From Margaritifera margaritifera (taxonomy: Eukaryota; Mollusca; Bivalvia; Unionida; Margaritiferidae), in assembly GCA_029931535.1 (NCBI GenBank), contig JAQPZY010001498.1, forward strand, positions 1,388,501 through 1,452,500: a DNA stretch of 64,000 bases, given 5' to 3'. Shown in pieces: positions 36,453 through 48,605 of the stretch. A program made the position numbers and the translations under genes. Under the pieces are notes generated by a model. That model was not told where the DNA came from and ran no database searches. It saw only the letters and a list, made by a program, of their open reading frames with translations. Each line of letters starts with the position of its first letter. Position 1 is the first letter of the stretch.

Positions 36453-37727
36453 ATTACCTCAGATCGACGGATACGTGTATACGTGTACAAGGATCCTGTT
36501 AAAACTGAGATTTACATGCATAGTTGTAATAAACACGTAAATCTAGTTGAAGGGTTTGCAGTTTTTTTTTAATTGATGTTACAATTATAATAAAGAAGTA
36601 TAAAAAAAAAGCAAAGGCCGAGAGTATTAAAGGAAGTATGACGTCGTATCATGATGGTTCGGAGAATAGACATGGCCCGATATTAACGCAACTCATCAAC
36701 CTGAGTGCAACCTCAAACTCAAATTTATTCTTAGAATTACTTTATATTTGTTTAATTTCATAAAATTACTCGCTATATTAAAGAACATATGTCAACTGAA
36801 TCAATCATAAATTTTACATCACTTGTATTTAAAGCATTTTGTTCACAACTGTATATCAAACACTAAGTTTTAGTGTGCAATAAAGTTAAGTAGTTTCATG
36901 ACTACGTCACTCATCACTATATACCATATTACACGATTAGAGTCCATGCACAGATGCATAAAATTACAGAACAATTATCGTAATATGAAATTTTAGATTC
37001 GTATTATTTTCAAAAATTCCATAATTTATACGGTAATAAATCCAAGAGATTCTTGAAAAACCTATCCAATATATATATATATACAATGGTCTGACCCTAT
37101 TTTTTCTGTATTGCTTCTTCGTGCTATTACCATAGCTGTAAAGCCGCTCCCAACAGAGTATTCCAGTTTCTAGTCTGAGTTTAGAATAAACAGCACACAA
37201 TGATGAAACATGTCTACAATGAAAAAATTTTGTATTTTCACTCTAAGTCACGACTCATTTCTAACAAATACGACTCGCCATTTATATCAACGTTAACAAA
37301 GCATGAATAGTGCAGGCTACAATCCCCGTATTAGTTTATTATTTCAAACTATCGTAAATAGTGTGCGCCTAGGTATTATATTGGCACATAATACCATGTT
37401 CGGTGTAACTAAAACTGTACAAATAAAAGAACAGTAATATGCACTCTAGATTTCATCAATAGGCTCCAAACTGTTCAATGCTTTTTAAAGAAAAGCAAAT
37501 TCAACTAACCTGCTGCTCTTTCTGATAACATTTCCACTCGAAACCCGAATAGTCCAGATTTGTGTTATTTTCAAAAATTAAAAGCTTATTGATCGGTAAT
37601 AAACAAAAGAACAAGTATGTGTCAGGACGAGGAAAAGTGAGTTTACTGACAAGGAAAATTGTTGACATGTACACCTTTGTTCGGTCAAAATCCAAAAGTC
37701 CAAGCAGTATATTTTCATGATGTCCTT
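36451..37727. other. No gene; short repeated phrase
   Basis: The phrase AGATTYGTRTTATTTTCAAAAATT, followed within about 35 bp by GGTAATAAA, occurs at about 36993 and again at about 37556. This suggests two relics of one repeat. Nothing else is recognisable. Confidence 0.45.
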
Positions 37728-38022
37728 CCAGACGATGAAGATAATCATCACAGTAACTTTTCTCTGGAGGAAAGAAGCTTTCTCATCCAGACGATGAAGA
37801 TAATCATCACAGTAATTTTTCTCTGGAGGAAAGGGGCTTTTTCAACCAAACGATGAAGATAATCATCACAGTAACTTTTCTCTGGAGGAAAGGGGCTTTT
37901 TAATCCAGACGATGAAGATTATCATCACATTAACTTTTCTTTGGAGGTAAGGCGCTTTTTCATCCAGACGATGAAAATAACAATCACAGTAACTTTTCTC
38001 TGGAGGAAAGGGGCTTTTTCAT
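37728..38022. repeat. 59-bp minisatellite, five copies
   Basis: Copies start at 37728, 37787, 37846, 37905 and 37964. The unit begins CCAGACGATGAAGATAATCA and includes TTTTCTCTGGAGGAAAGG. A period of 59 is not a multiple of three, so no repeat protein results. Confidence 0.97.
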
Positions 38023-38332
38023 CGACTGATAAGAGTACACTGTTTGAAATTCAATAGGAACAGTTTATCTTTACTGATGAAAACATCGAGCTTAAATATT
38101 TGAAGATGTCACGGTCCGAGGCGTTAATCAGAAGATAATAGGTGATGCATAATTGAAGGTCCTTTGCTTTGGATTTTGAATTAGGTTTTATTTACAGTAT
38201 GAAACTACACGATAATATACCAGCAAGTGTAATAAATACCTCAAAAATTAAAGCAACTTATAAAATAAGCATGAACGTAATACCGCGTCTTTTGTTGCAA
38301 TGCTAATGTAACTGATTTTCCTACTGATTTTA

Positions 38333-38372
<40 letters not shown>

Positions 38373-38989
38373 GTCACGAATTACTTTACAGAATTTGTCA
38401 AAAAGTCAATTGTAACAACTGAAACATTAAATAGCTTGAATAAATAAAGTTATACAGATAAAATCTTTTGAGAGATTTTGTGTGTACTGATAAGACCAAT
38501 GAGCGCTATCATCATTTTATGCACTAAATTAGATATTTTTAAGCAGCTTATTTTCAACTAAAACAACTGGAACAATTCCTTCCTTGATTATGGAGGAAAA
38601 AATCTAGTAAGAACATCTCGAATATAGGGTTAATTATTAATTAACTAATTAATACACGCCAACAATCAAGATATATGTGTTGCTACAGTATAACAAACGA
38701 AAAACAATGAGTATTTTGTTTCTCAAATTGTTATTAAACAAATATTTGTTATGCTCTATGTGCAGTGATATATATATATTTTAATTTCAAGAATTGATGT
38801 AATAGTTGTAAATAAGACGTAATTTACAATATATACCAATTTCCATTATTAAAGTATCGATAATGTTTGATAAAGTTCAATAATAAATAATATATCGTGC
38901 AAAATAAGATATTTGAGATTGTTCTCTAAATAAAAAATAGGCTATATTGAGATATATTGCAAAGTAAACATCCAGAAATATTCCATTTG

Positions 38990-38992
<3 letters not shown>
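38023..38992. other. No gene; (CT)n at 38337-38368
   Basis: AT-rich DNA with a 31-bp CT microsatellite. No other structure recognised. Confidence 0.6.
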
Positions 38993-39082
<90 letters not shown>

Positions 39083-39243
39083 GACAGACAGACAGACAGA
39101 GACAGAGGGACAGAGACAGACAGACACAGACACAGACAGACAGTAGCTTTTTATCATAGTCAGATAACTGTAAAAGAGAGACAGAGACAGACAGACAGAG
39201 ACAGACACAGATACAGACACAGACACAGACAGACAGACAGTAG
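38993..39243. repeat. (TA)n(GA)n(CAGA)n compound array with internal duplication
   Basis: TA (38993-39046), GA (39046-39074) and degenerate CAGA/CACA units follow each other. The closing phrase ACAGACAGTAGCTT followed by TCAGATAACTGTAAAAGAGA occurs twice, about 100 bp apart. Confidence 0.95.
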
Positions 39244-39929
39244 CTTCTTATCATACTCAGATAACTGTAAAAGAGATGAGAAATATCATAACGAAAACCT
39301 TATACGGTGAAAGTGGAAAAATGAAGAACTAATAAAGCGACAGATGTGCGTTTTCATTTGATTTATACATTCTTTTATATTCAGCAAAACACCACACTTT
39401 CCAGAAGAATATTAAAACAACGATTTCATCACGATCGTTAATGCACGCAAAATTATTCCATATTAAAACTGATTGAAAGTGATTATTTACATTTGTGCTG
39501 TACTCGTGTATGTGCAATTCAAACTATTTTTGCCTAGATGATGTATATTATCCGGTTCTTGTTTAATTTTCTCAGCCAATAAATTTGTAGAGTTGAAAAT
39601 GTGCCAGCTACAGACCCTAAAACATGTAAGTACCCCTTTGAAATGCAATTGAAACGACGAACGAACAGTAATTGGACGGAAATTAAACACAGAACAAACT
39701 CTGAGGGAATGCAGACCGAAAGAAGAATCAATGAAGAAGGAACGATAAACAGAATATGCCAAAGGCTGCCTGCCGCAAACAACAAACATGGAACAATAAA
39801 CGTTAAACGGTCAAAGATAAACGATGAACGATACACCATACACAAATTATGATGCTGTTGGAGTAACTTCCTTTGTGTAGTCTCTCAGAAACGTTTCCAA
39901 ATGTATTTAAAACGCATTATTAAAGGCAC

Positions 39930-40085
39930 GTAAATGAAATACACTTGACTTAACGAGATAAACGATGAACGATGAGATGATACACGATAAACGTTTAAAT
40001 AGTTGACGTAAATGAAATACACTTGACTTAACGAGATAAACGGTGAATGACGAGATGATAAACGATAAACGTTTAAATAGTTGAT
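39930..40085. repeat. 78-bp tandem duplication, two copies
   Basis: GTAAATGAAATACACTTGAC starts at 39930 and 40008; the copies differ at about four positions. AAACGATAAACG/GATGAACGATGAG phrases are also repeated upstream from 39790. Confidence 0.95.
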
Positions 40086-40935
40086 TGAAACGTTGATGCA
40101 AAAGAAATGTGTTTCAAATGTATTTTAAATACATTTTGGGGGTAGCTAAATGTTAAAGGGTCTGCGCCATACATCTGTGATAAGAAATGACTTTTTTCCA
40201 GACATAGAACTTTATACGCTGAGCCAAAAGTTCTTCTCTTTGTAAGTAGATTAAAATTTTACATGGAAACGTATAAAAATCAAGACTGAAAAGCGCCTGC
40301 GTGAGTCTGTCATATAAGTCAAGATTTAAACACCAGAAAGTAAAACAATAATTCAAGGCATCGAGTGAAAATTGTCTGGAAGTTGACTTTAGAGAAGAAT
40401 TATAACAGGTTCTTAAACAACAATGGTCTGTCTGACCTAGAAGAACTAAGTTAATGACAATCAGACATGACGCGCAAATGAAAATCATTATAAGCAACAG
40501 AGAGGTTTTTGCACTGATTTATATTGCTCATTGCCTATTTATTAGGAATGTCACGACGACAAACGGGACTCAGTCGTTATGGCAACCATACCACACAATA
40601 TTGCACAGGAATGCTGTGTCATTCTCTTTTGAATATAATCTGTCAATAATAGGAAGTCCATATCGATCGAAGATAATGCATGTAATATGAATCCTTTCTT
40701 TATTGGTATTCACATATTCTCTTTTATTGTTATACGCGCTTTTGTATTTAGAAAAGTTTTATCAGCGGTTTGCGAACTGTGAAATATTACTATATTTAAT
40801 GGTCGCTTTTTAAAATATTTAAGCCCTATGATTACTTCTTCTTCTAACATTTTTCGCATCGCCATGCCATTTGCCAGCAATTTGAATGAATAGTTGAACA
40901 ATCAGAACATGCACATACTCACAACACACACACAC

Positions 40936-40939
<4 letters not shown>
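40086..40939. other. No supported gene
   Basis: A 114-codon minus frame at 40153-40497 is hydrophobic at its N-terminus and Cys-containing but has no recognised domain or splice context. I leave it unassigned. Confidence 0.35.

Positions 40940-40996
<57 letters not shown>
40940..40996. repeat. (TA)n microsatellite
   Basis: About 57 bp of TA after a short (AC)n. Confidence 0.97.
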
Positions 40997-40998
<2 letters not shown>

Positions 40999-41061
40999 TT
41001 TTTCCTTTTGCTAAAATATGTACTTATTTTTTTAAATTGAATACACCTTGATATCGAGATT

Positions 41062-41330
41062 AGTTTGCACGGCTTACAAACAGTGGCAGGCAGCTGACAG
41101 ATGTTTGAAGACAGCTGATAAATGTTTGATCGGCTTACAAACACTGGCAGGGAGCTGACAAATGTTTGCACGGCTTACAAACAGTGGCAGGCAGCTGACA
41201 GATGTTTGAAGACAGCTGATAAATGTTTGATCGGCTTACAAACACTGGCAGGCAGCTGACAGATGTTTAAATGGCTTACAAACACTGCCAGGCAGCTGAC
41301 AAATGTTTGCACGGTTTACAAACACTATTG
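41062..41330. repeat. Nested tandem repeat, 101-bp period
   Basis: CACGGCTTACAAACAGTGGC begins at 41068 and 41169. Inside, the shorter phrase GGCTTACAAACACTGGCAGG plus AGCTGACA(A/G)ATGTTT recurs five times at variable spacing, so a 35-40-bp unit built the larger one. Confidence 0.93.
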
Positions 41331-42961
41331 TTTCTTTGCAAATATGAACAAGACTGACTTACTATACGAAAAAGGACAAAGATAACTATCATTTCTCGAT
41401 GACGTTCCAGCAGCGTAGGATAGTATTGACGTTACATCTGTAACGGGAGATAGCTCTGCACCTTGTAAATTGTGCTGGATTACAAAATTTCGCTATTGCA
41501 TTTCTCTGGAAGGCCGGTGACATACCAGTTTTCTCAGATAATTTTAATGAACCAGCCATCATCTCACTATAATATTTTTTTTTTGTGTGGAAAAATTCGA
41601 ATTTTAGATATTGAAATATTGTGTTTTATATGCGTCTGCGGAAGGAAGATAATTTTTATATGCTTTATACTTTTAATAACTATAGTTTTTACAGCAACCA
41701 TTTAAACAAGCCAGGAAACATTCATTTTATACGATGAAAATAAACGCTGTCCAAAACCACCCATATTTATATAGATTTTTCATTCATTTATCCATCTCTT
41801 ACCTACTCAGTTTGTCCTTGTCCCGTTGATAGATGGTGCGACGGTATCTCGAAAAGGAGATCAGTAACTTGCTAATTTGTCGCTGTTTTTAGCTGAGCTA
41901 CTAGTATACAACTCACATCCAAAGTTTGGGCAAAGTTGCATATGTAGCTCTGAATAGTGTGATTTGCCCCTAAGTTAAATAGCAGAACGATGTCATTATT
42001 ACATCATAATGATGTCCGATATCTCCAATAGTTCCTAAATCTACCAAGCTTGAAAGAATGGCGTCCTAACGCTGACTTGACAATGGATCGACTACATCCC
42101 CTCGAGTTCCGCGGTAAACATACATTTGTTACAAGCAGTCATCCCTAGTATGTACCAGCAGCAGAAATGTATATACTGTACACATGCTTTGTTTCCGTGG
42201 AGTTTGCGGGATTATCGTATCCATGAAATAAATAACCGCGAATGCATATTTTTAAGAAATTAGATAAAATGAGCAGTGAACAATTCGTCAAATCAAATCG
42301 CTGCAAAATTGTTTGAAATCTAGAAAAGAAAAAAAAACAAAAAAAAAAAAAAAAAAAACACAGAAATATTGTAGCTTAGAAGAAAGTAGGTTTGCAGTAA
42401 ACAATACTAAGATCACATAAATGGCGCCAAATAAAATGTGTATTTTATGTTTAATATTTATAATTGTTGGGAATGGTAGATTACCTTTTGCAAAATGTTC
42501 TGTTCCGTTCGTGTCGAAGATCAAATAGACACGTAGAAACTATAGCTGCTTCCAGGGCCCACAACGTCGAATACTCAATTTTATTATTACTACTCGTCCC
42601 CCCCCCCCCCGCAAGCCTTTGATTCCCTCCCCCACTTCATTTCTACAACGTAACTCAGAGATAGTAATCCAGAATCCATATTATATTATGTTTCATCCTA
42701 CTACCAATGCATATATAAAGTTTGGTCAAAAATATTCGAAAATGTTACAGCAGTTGCAATTTTTGTATATTTGACCTTTAGCCCCCTCCTAGGGACCTGA
42801 GGGGAGTGGGCCTCAAAATCATACCTCTCTCACAGATGGTTACCACGTGGGCGACTTATGTGCCATGTTTGGTGAATTTCCACCAAGATGTTTAGGCGGA
42901 AACCGAGTTCCGGATTAACAAGCAGACGGAAGATATCACAATATCCCCTCAAAAGCGTGCC

Positions 42962-42965
<4 letters not shown>
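41331..42965. other. No gene; possible old transposon 3' end
   Basis: Poly(A) at 42336-42358 and a C tract at about 42599-42612. The block 42780-42960 (CATGTTTGGTGAATTTCCAC, then CAAGCAGACGGAAGATATCA) has the style of a widespread invertebrate repeat tail, but I have no second copy here. Confidence 0.35.

Positions 42966-43007
<42 letters not shown>
42966..43007. repeat. (TA)n microsatellite
   Basis: About 42 bp of AT. Confidence 0.96.
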
Positions 43008-43009
<2 letters not shown>

Positions 43010-44255
43010 TTGTTTTTTTTTTTATATGAGTGCAGGCGAATAGAACACATACTTAATATGTATCCATGTGTATTTATTTTTAAGTGGTTGTTACCGTTAT
43101 TATTTATGCTCAAAATAAGCCAGTTCAGAATTTTTTTGAGACCTAGAGTGTGAGATGGAAAAAGAAAATTTAACGTTTGCATTTTAGATCTGTTCGAGTC
43201 CAGAGTTGATCTGACGGGTTCCTGTTGACTTTTTTGTTCACGAATCAAATTAGAGCTACTGCTGAAAGTCAAAAATGACATTCAGAACATATCGTTACTA
43301 ATGATAACTCTCACTAACACGAAATGTGAGGCTTTATTTGATAGGATACTAAAAATATGTGGCCCAGAAATTCCAAATGTCACTAGAACATTAACTTTTA
43401 TCAGTGCATGTCAGATCTCCGTTATGTCAGAGATCTCAATTTAATTAAACATGTAATAAAATAAGAAGAATGGAATCTGAGAAGCCTATACACGACGCCT
43501 ATTCGGTAACTTGACGGAAAAAAGAGGAAAGTTCATTGAGAAAACAAAGGTCTTATATCTTAAAAAGTTTTCGGATTTGATTTCATCATTCGGCATTTTT
43601 AGATCCAGTATATGACAGTTAAATCTGAAATAAATTATTGAATGAGATAATAATATCCAATTACACCATGCTTGACTCATTTTTGATAGCAAACCAAAAA
43701 TTAATAACTTGAAAAAATTACTTATAGTCCAAAGTTTTATTTTGTTCCGTACAGTTGTATCAGTTTTGTTTTAAATATACAATTACTTGGCAAGTTGGCA
43801 TGTAATGTTTTATGTTTTTTCCATCCTCTTCTTGCACTATTTCCTTGCTCCAAGTATTACAGACCACTAGCTTCACACGACTTCGGTTCATTTTGCGCGA
43901 GCAGTGAGTGGCACAGTTGTGCACGCCCCCATCTAAACCTCAAAAATCATATTTTCTTCTCCGAAAACAATTTCAAGTTGTCACCATTATGGCCACAAAT
44001 AATTTTAATAGCACTCCAAAGCGCAAATTTAGACCATGCCAATCAATCTTATGAAAACTGTGCAAAAATATAAAATCCGTTAGTTGAGTTTCTTTATATC
44101 TTTGTAATTCTTGACCTTAAAGCTAAATGTGTGAGTGTCGGATTGAATGCATACGTATAACTTATGAATCCTTGTTCAGATTTATTGTACATTCTAAATT
44201 TCAAACTTTAATTAACATCCTAAGTTATCCACATTTTAATATCTTGATACCTTGA
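43008..44255. other. No supported gene
   Basis: Frames at 42964-43281 and 43486-43692 (minus) and 43795-44073 (plus) are short and unrecognised. The last has an acceptor-like pyrimidine tract before it (CTATTTCCTTGCTCCAAG) but no partner exon. Confidence 0.35.
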
Positions 44256-44480
44256 TACCGCGGTAGCTCTGTTGGTAGAGCTTCGGACTCGTAATCCAAT
44301 ATCGCGGGTTCGATAACAACCCCAGGCCACCAAGTAGGTCGGCTGCCTCGGTGTGTCCTTTGGAAACCCACGTAGTTCCCATTTTCTCGGCAAAGTTCAG
44401 CTCCGGAGATGTTAGAGCACCGTTGAAAATGGAGCAGACAATGGGCAAAGTTGTTTGCTCCAAAATTCTCACAATGTGAA
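44256..44480 (+). mobile_element. tRNA-derived SINE (family 1)
   Basis: The head CCGCGGTAGCTCTGTTGGTA plus GAGC and the B-box GGGTTCGATAA match the copy at 9719. The body has CTGCCTCGGTGTGTCCTTTG and CAGACAATGGGCAAA. T-arm mutations rule out a functional tRNA. The 3' end is approximate. Confidence 0.75.
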
Positions 44481-45063
44481 AAAAGTTAACATGCATTTAC
44501 GTGTCTGTCATCCACTTGGACTGACATTTAGTTTTGATCATTATTAGGAAAACTATGTGTGGTATGAAGCAGACAGCTGATGAAAATGACTGCCGCTTTG
44601 TGTTGGAGAAATGTACTTGAAATAGCATGGACATCAACTTTGCCTGTCCTTGAAATACAGAAACAAAGTTTCACAGTAAAGCCATTAATATTTTCTTAAG
44701 TGCACTATTGAAAATTTAAACATAAAAAATTTAAAAAACTTCATATTTTACCTCTGATGTTTAGGAAATTTAAATAACCATGCAGAGCTAGCAATGAATA
44801 TCAGAAGCAAGGCCTAGACGTGTACTTTCAAACCCAAATCAACTCCCATCATTCAAGTATCAAAATAAAGGAAATTGTAGGTTCATGAAAACTCCTATAT
44901 GGTTTGCACATTTCTTTTTTGATAACAAGAATTACCAGTGGGGTAAATCAGTGGAATACTTTTCTTTAAATTCTAAACCTGTGCGAAAATACGAAACTAT
45001 GGAGCGGATCCAAAGTGCCAAAAGCGGCTTTAAAAATCAACGAAACAACCAACCAACAAACCA
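44481..45063. other. No supported feature
   Basis: No long frame or repeat recognised. Confidence 0.5.
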
Positions 45064-45207
<144 letters not shown>

Positions 45208-45945
45208 GCTTCCGACTCGTTGCATTTTACACTAATGAAAAGAGGAATTATTTCAAGCGAGGCATCTTTTGTATTTGCCATTTATTAAACTGAATTCAAT
45301 CTGCTATACCAACCATCACCATATTGTATCACGCCACTAAACATGCATGAACTGGATAGAAGACTAAATGCTTAAAAATGACGGCATTCATCTATTTCGA
45401 CTGTTTCATTCATTTTATAAGATATTGACATTTGAAAATCTTATATTTATGTCTCGCATGTATGTGATGTCTAATATTTCTAGTAATTTATTTCTACAAT
45501 TGATTATTTGATTGTTTCCTACTTTAATTGCTACAGTTGTTAAACGGAAAGCATGATTGTTTATTAGTGTAACTTCTTCAGAAATGGGTATGTAAAGTGA
45601 ACGTTAAATTGATGCAGTTGTAACATGAGTAGTCAGAAATGGTATTTATAACTTAAATCATATTTGTAGTGAACAAAATCGTAGATATGCTGGAATATTT
45701 GTTTCCCAATTAATATGTCAAGATAGCGCTAGACATTTCTTGTTGGGAAAACTTTTCTTTTTCGCAAAATCACGACAACTTTGGTAAATCTAAAATTGCA
45801 AGCAAATCCGAGCTGCGGAAGTGTTTTCATACTCCATAAAAACATTAATAGTGTAATTACCTAAGGAACGTGATAAATATTTGAACATAGGGACCATGTT
45901 ATCACCATAATGAAAACATAATGATTCGTTTTTGTGTAAGGGAGT
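45208..45945. other. No supported feature
   Basis: AT-rich DNA, nothing recognised. Confidence 0.5.
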
Positions 45946-45963
45946 TATATATATATCTATCAA

Positions 45964-46018
<55 letters not shown>
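45946..46018. repeat. (TA)n microsatellite adjoining a SINE
   Basis: TA with CTATCAATC interruption, ending directly at the SINE head. Confidence 0.95.
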
Positions 46019-46020
<2 letters not shown>

Positions 46021-46185
46021 GGGGCAGCGATGGCTCAGTGGGTAGCGTGCCAGACTCGCGACCGAAAGGGTGCTGGTTCGAACCAGTCCGCGTCGGTTAA
46101 CGTGGTATATCCTTGGTATTGCCTCGGCACTAAATAACCTACTTATGTTGCTGGGCCGTAAAATGACCAAATAAAACCCATATAT
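46019..46185 (+). mobile_element. tRNA-derived SINE (family 3)
   Basis: The head GCAGCGATGGCTCAGTGGGT plus AGCG and the B-box GGTTCGAAC are tRNA-like; the body reads ATTGCCTCGGCACTAAATAA and TTGCTGGGCCGTAAAATGAC. A minus-strand body copy lies at 33425-33560. Insertion is at the edge of the TA microsatellite, so a target duplication cannot be told from the repeat. Confidence 0.85.
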
Positions 46186-46193
46186 ATAAGGTG

Positions 46194-46575
46194 TTATTAC
46201 AATTTCGGACAGAGCATTTTAAGAAATCATTTGGTTATGAGGGTACAGTATTATGAAACAGTTTGCAGCATGATATTAAACAAGCACCTACTGTTGTAGA
46301 TTTTAAGAAATTATACCTCTACAAATATTTGAATAAGCAATCCTGATTTTATGATTGCATAACATTTGTACGTGGTAAATTTGTGATATATCTATATGTT
46401 ACCCTTGTATAATCTGCATTAACGTCTGTTATATTTGTATTCTTTTATGAGGTAGATGTTAAACTTCTACATTCTTTACTAATTACATGTATCTTTGTTT
46501 TAATTGCAGGGTCATAATGTAAACTGTCACCCTGGATAACTAAAAGACATTATTATTATTATTATTATTATTAGT
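46194..46575 (+). pseudogene. LINE 3' end: C-terminal pol fragment and (ATT)n tail
   Basis: The frame reads RTEHFKKSFGYEGTVL, an in-frame TGA where Trp is usual, then NSLQHDIKQAPTVVDFKKLY and LYKYLNKQS before a stop. The LWNSLP...FK..L pattern is typical of the last residues of CR1/L2/Jockey-type LINE polyproteins. About 190 bp of AT-rich 3' UTR-like sequence and an (ATT)n array at 46548-46571 follow, as LINE tails often end in short repeats. It is 5'-truncated and dead. The SINE at 46019 ends just upstream. Confidence 0.65.
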
Positions 46576-46592
46576 AGTAGTAGTAGTAGTAG
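46548..46592. repeat. (ATT)n(AGT)n microsatellite
   Basis: About eight ATT then seven TAG/AGT triplets. Confidence 0.95.
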
Positions 46593-46709
46593 AGGTGAGA
46601 GTGGAGGTGAGAGTGAATGTCACAACATGTTAATGGAAAGCTGTAACTAGAAAGAAGGATTGTTTGATGTGTGACATAAATGTGGAGACTGTGTAAGGGA
46701 AATAACTAC

Positions 46710-47220
46710 AGATAAGAGGTTTAGTAAGAAATTGCAAAATAGGATCGACAGAAGGAAAAATGAGTGTAGGTAGAAAGTATAAGGGTGATTAGCACGGATA
46801 AGCTCTACAGTACTATTATATATTATGAGATGTGTGGAAGGGGGAATAGAGAACTGCCCGACCCACAAACACAGACATTACAACACAGGTAGTTGATGAA
46901 GAAAGGGAGATAGAGTGACAATACGTACATGCTTGGATAAATACAATAAATTCCAAATTTGGCTACTTTTGTGACTATGTATTGGATAAGAATTATATTT
47001 GTACGGTATATTTACGTTGCATAACGTAACTGTTTCGACAATGCATATAAAGTAAACATGCTAACAGTTTAACACTGAATCGTACAGGATTTTAATGAAT
47101 TTAGAAGCTGCAATTGCCATAACATGCGAAAAGTTGAACACTGAATCACGCAGGATTTTAAGGAACTTGGAGGCTGCAATTGCCATAGCATGCTAAATGT
47201 TTAACACTGATAATACAGCA
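46710..47220. repeat. Diverged duplication, copy A
   Basis: Shared with 47750-48460 in the same order: GTAGGTAGAAAGTA, GAGAACTGC, CACAAACACA, GGGAGATAGAGTGA, ACGTTGCATAA(C/T)(G/A)TAACTGTTTCGA and AACACTGAATC. It also contains an internal duplication of about 80 bp (TTGAACACTGAATC...GGCTGCAATTGCCATA) at 47068-47210. Confidence 0.8.
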
Positions 47221-47749
47221 TCATTGCATAAAATTGTTTGCATTAGACGAATTACTTTATGGCTCATTAAACCTCAGGGTGTTTTACTTGGATCTCGTAT
47301 TCCTATATAAATTGATCGAATACATATTAAATGAATTATACAACTTATGCAAGCACAAACAAGTTCTAACGATTATATCTTTTTAATGAAAATTCAATTA
47401 AATCCTTCATTATTGGACAAGACTCAAAATCTCAATAAATATGAAGATAATTTGTATGTTATCAACAAGAAAATTATATACCAAACGTTATATACAGTTC
47501 GGTATCACGGGGTGGTTGAGTGGAACCTTATTGGAGTGAACACAAAACATCTCGTCACTTGCACGGAATTAGCTCAGTTTACGCTTAAGTTCCCTTTATG
47601 AGTGAATTCTTTCCTCGCGAAGGAAAGCTGATTGGCTTGACAGATCACATGACCTTAAACTTTTTAATAATTGTCCCTTAAAATAGGGCCGCGCACCGAA
47701 AGCTGACCTGAATAAAATGGGACCCCATCACACCTCCCATAACTTTCTT

Positions 47750-47863
47750 GAGAGCTTTAGTAAGAGGTTAGAACATAGGACAGACTGAAGGAAAATGGAG
47801 TGTAGGTAGAAAGTACTGAAAGGGAGGTAAGCACAAATGAGCTCGTTGTACTTATATATATAA

Positions 47864-47937
<74 letters not shown>

Positions 47938-48460
47938 AGATGGGGAGAACGATAGAGAACTGCACGCCACACAAACACACTACAACATAAGTACAGATCA
48001 CTGACATCTCACCTCTGTCCGCGTGGGTTCGAGTCTCAACTCGGCCAACGTGGGTATGTGAGAAAGCTTGCCAGTAGCTTCCCGTGGGTAGGTGGTTCTT
48101 CCCGGGGTTTTCTTTGGTTCTTCCTCCACCTAATATACTGGCCGCCATATAGAGCCTATCAGGTGCTGAAAAATGGCGTTAAACCCATAACAACCAACCA
48201 ACAACATAAGTAGTTGAAGAAGGAAGGGAGATAGAGTGAAGGCAGAATTTTCACACATCAGATCATTCACAGCAAAAAGAATATATACAACAAAGTCCCA
48301 TTTTGTGCCTGATGCTGGCCACTTTCGTGCCTTTGTTATAATGCTAATTATATTAAGAACCATCAATTTGCAATTAAATTACGTTGCATAATATAACTGT
48401 TTCGATAATGCATGTAAGTAAACACGCTAAAAGTTGAACACTGAATCAGACATACACAAA
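47750..48460. repeat. Diverged duplication, copy B, with (TA)n and a SINE inside
   Basis: This is the counterpart of 46710-47220. A TA microsatellite (47855-47932) replaces the short TATTATATATTATG of copy A, and a SINE splits it at 47994. Confidence 0.8.
47994..48200 (+). mobile_element. 5'-truncated SINE (family 2) with 12-bp target duplication
   Basis: It starts inside the head at CAGATCACTGACATCTCACC, keeps B-box GGGTTCGAGTC and the full body, and ends GCGTTAAACCCATAACAACC. Perfect flanks ACAACATAAGTA at 47982-47993 and 48201-48212. Copy A holds the unoccupied version (ACAACACAGGTAGTTGATG). Confidence 0.95.
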
Positions 48461-48461
48461 G

Positions 48462-48605
48462 CTGCATACGTGTTTTGTTCCGAGTTGGCGGAAAGAACGA
48501 GTTTGATATGGCGTAGAAATACGTGGAGGCCGTGAGGTAGAGACATATTCATACGCCATATCAAACGAGTTCTTTCCCCCAACTCAAAACAAAACAAGAA
48601 TGCAG
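48462..48605. repeat. Foldback element, about 54-bp arms
   Basis: The left arm (CTGCATACGTGTTTTGTTCC...GATATGGCGTA, 48462-48515) and the right arm (48551-48605, ending AACAAGAATGCAG) are near-perfect complements around a 35-bp loop. No flanking target duplication is evident. Confidence 0.9.

Noticed and set aside
46019..46092. Functional tRNA gene
   Set aside because: The stems are imperfect and the same downstream body occurs at 33425-33560, so it is a SINE head.
47505..47580. tRNA-like segment GGGGTGGTTGAGTGGAAC
   Set aside because: No B-box at the right distance and no SINE body.
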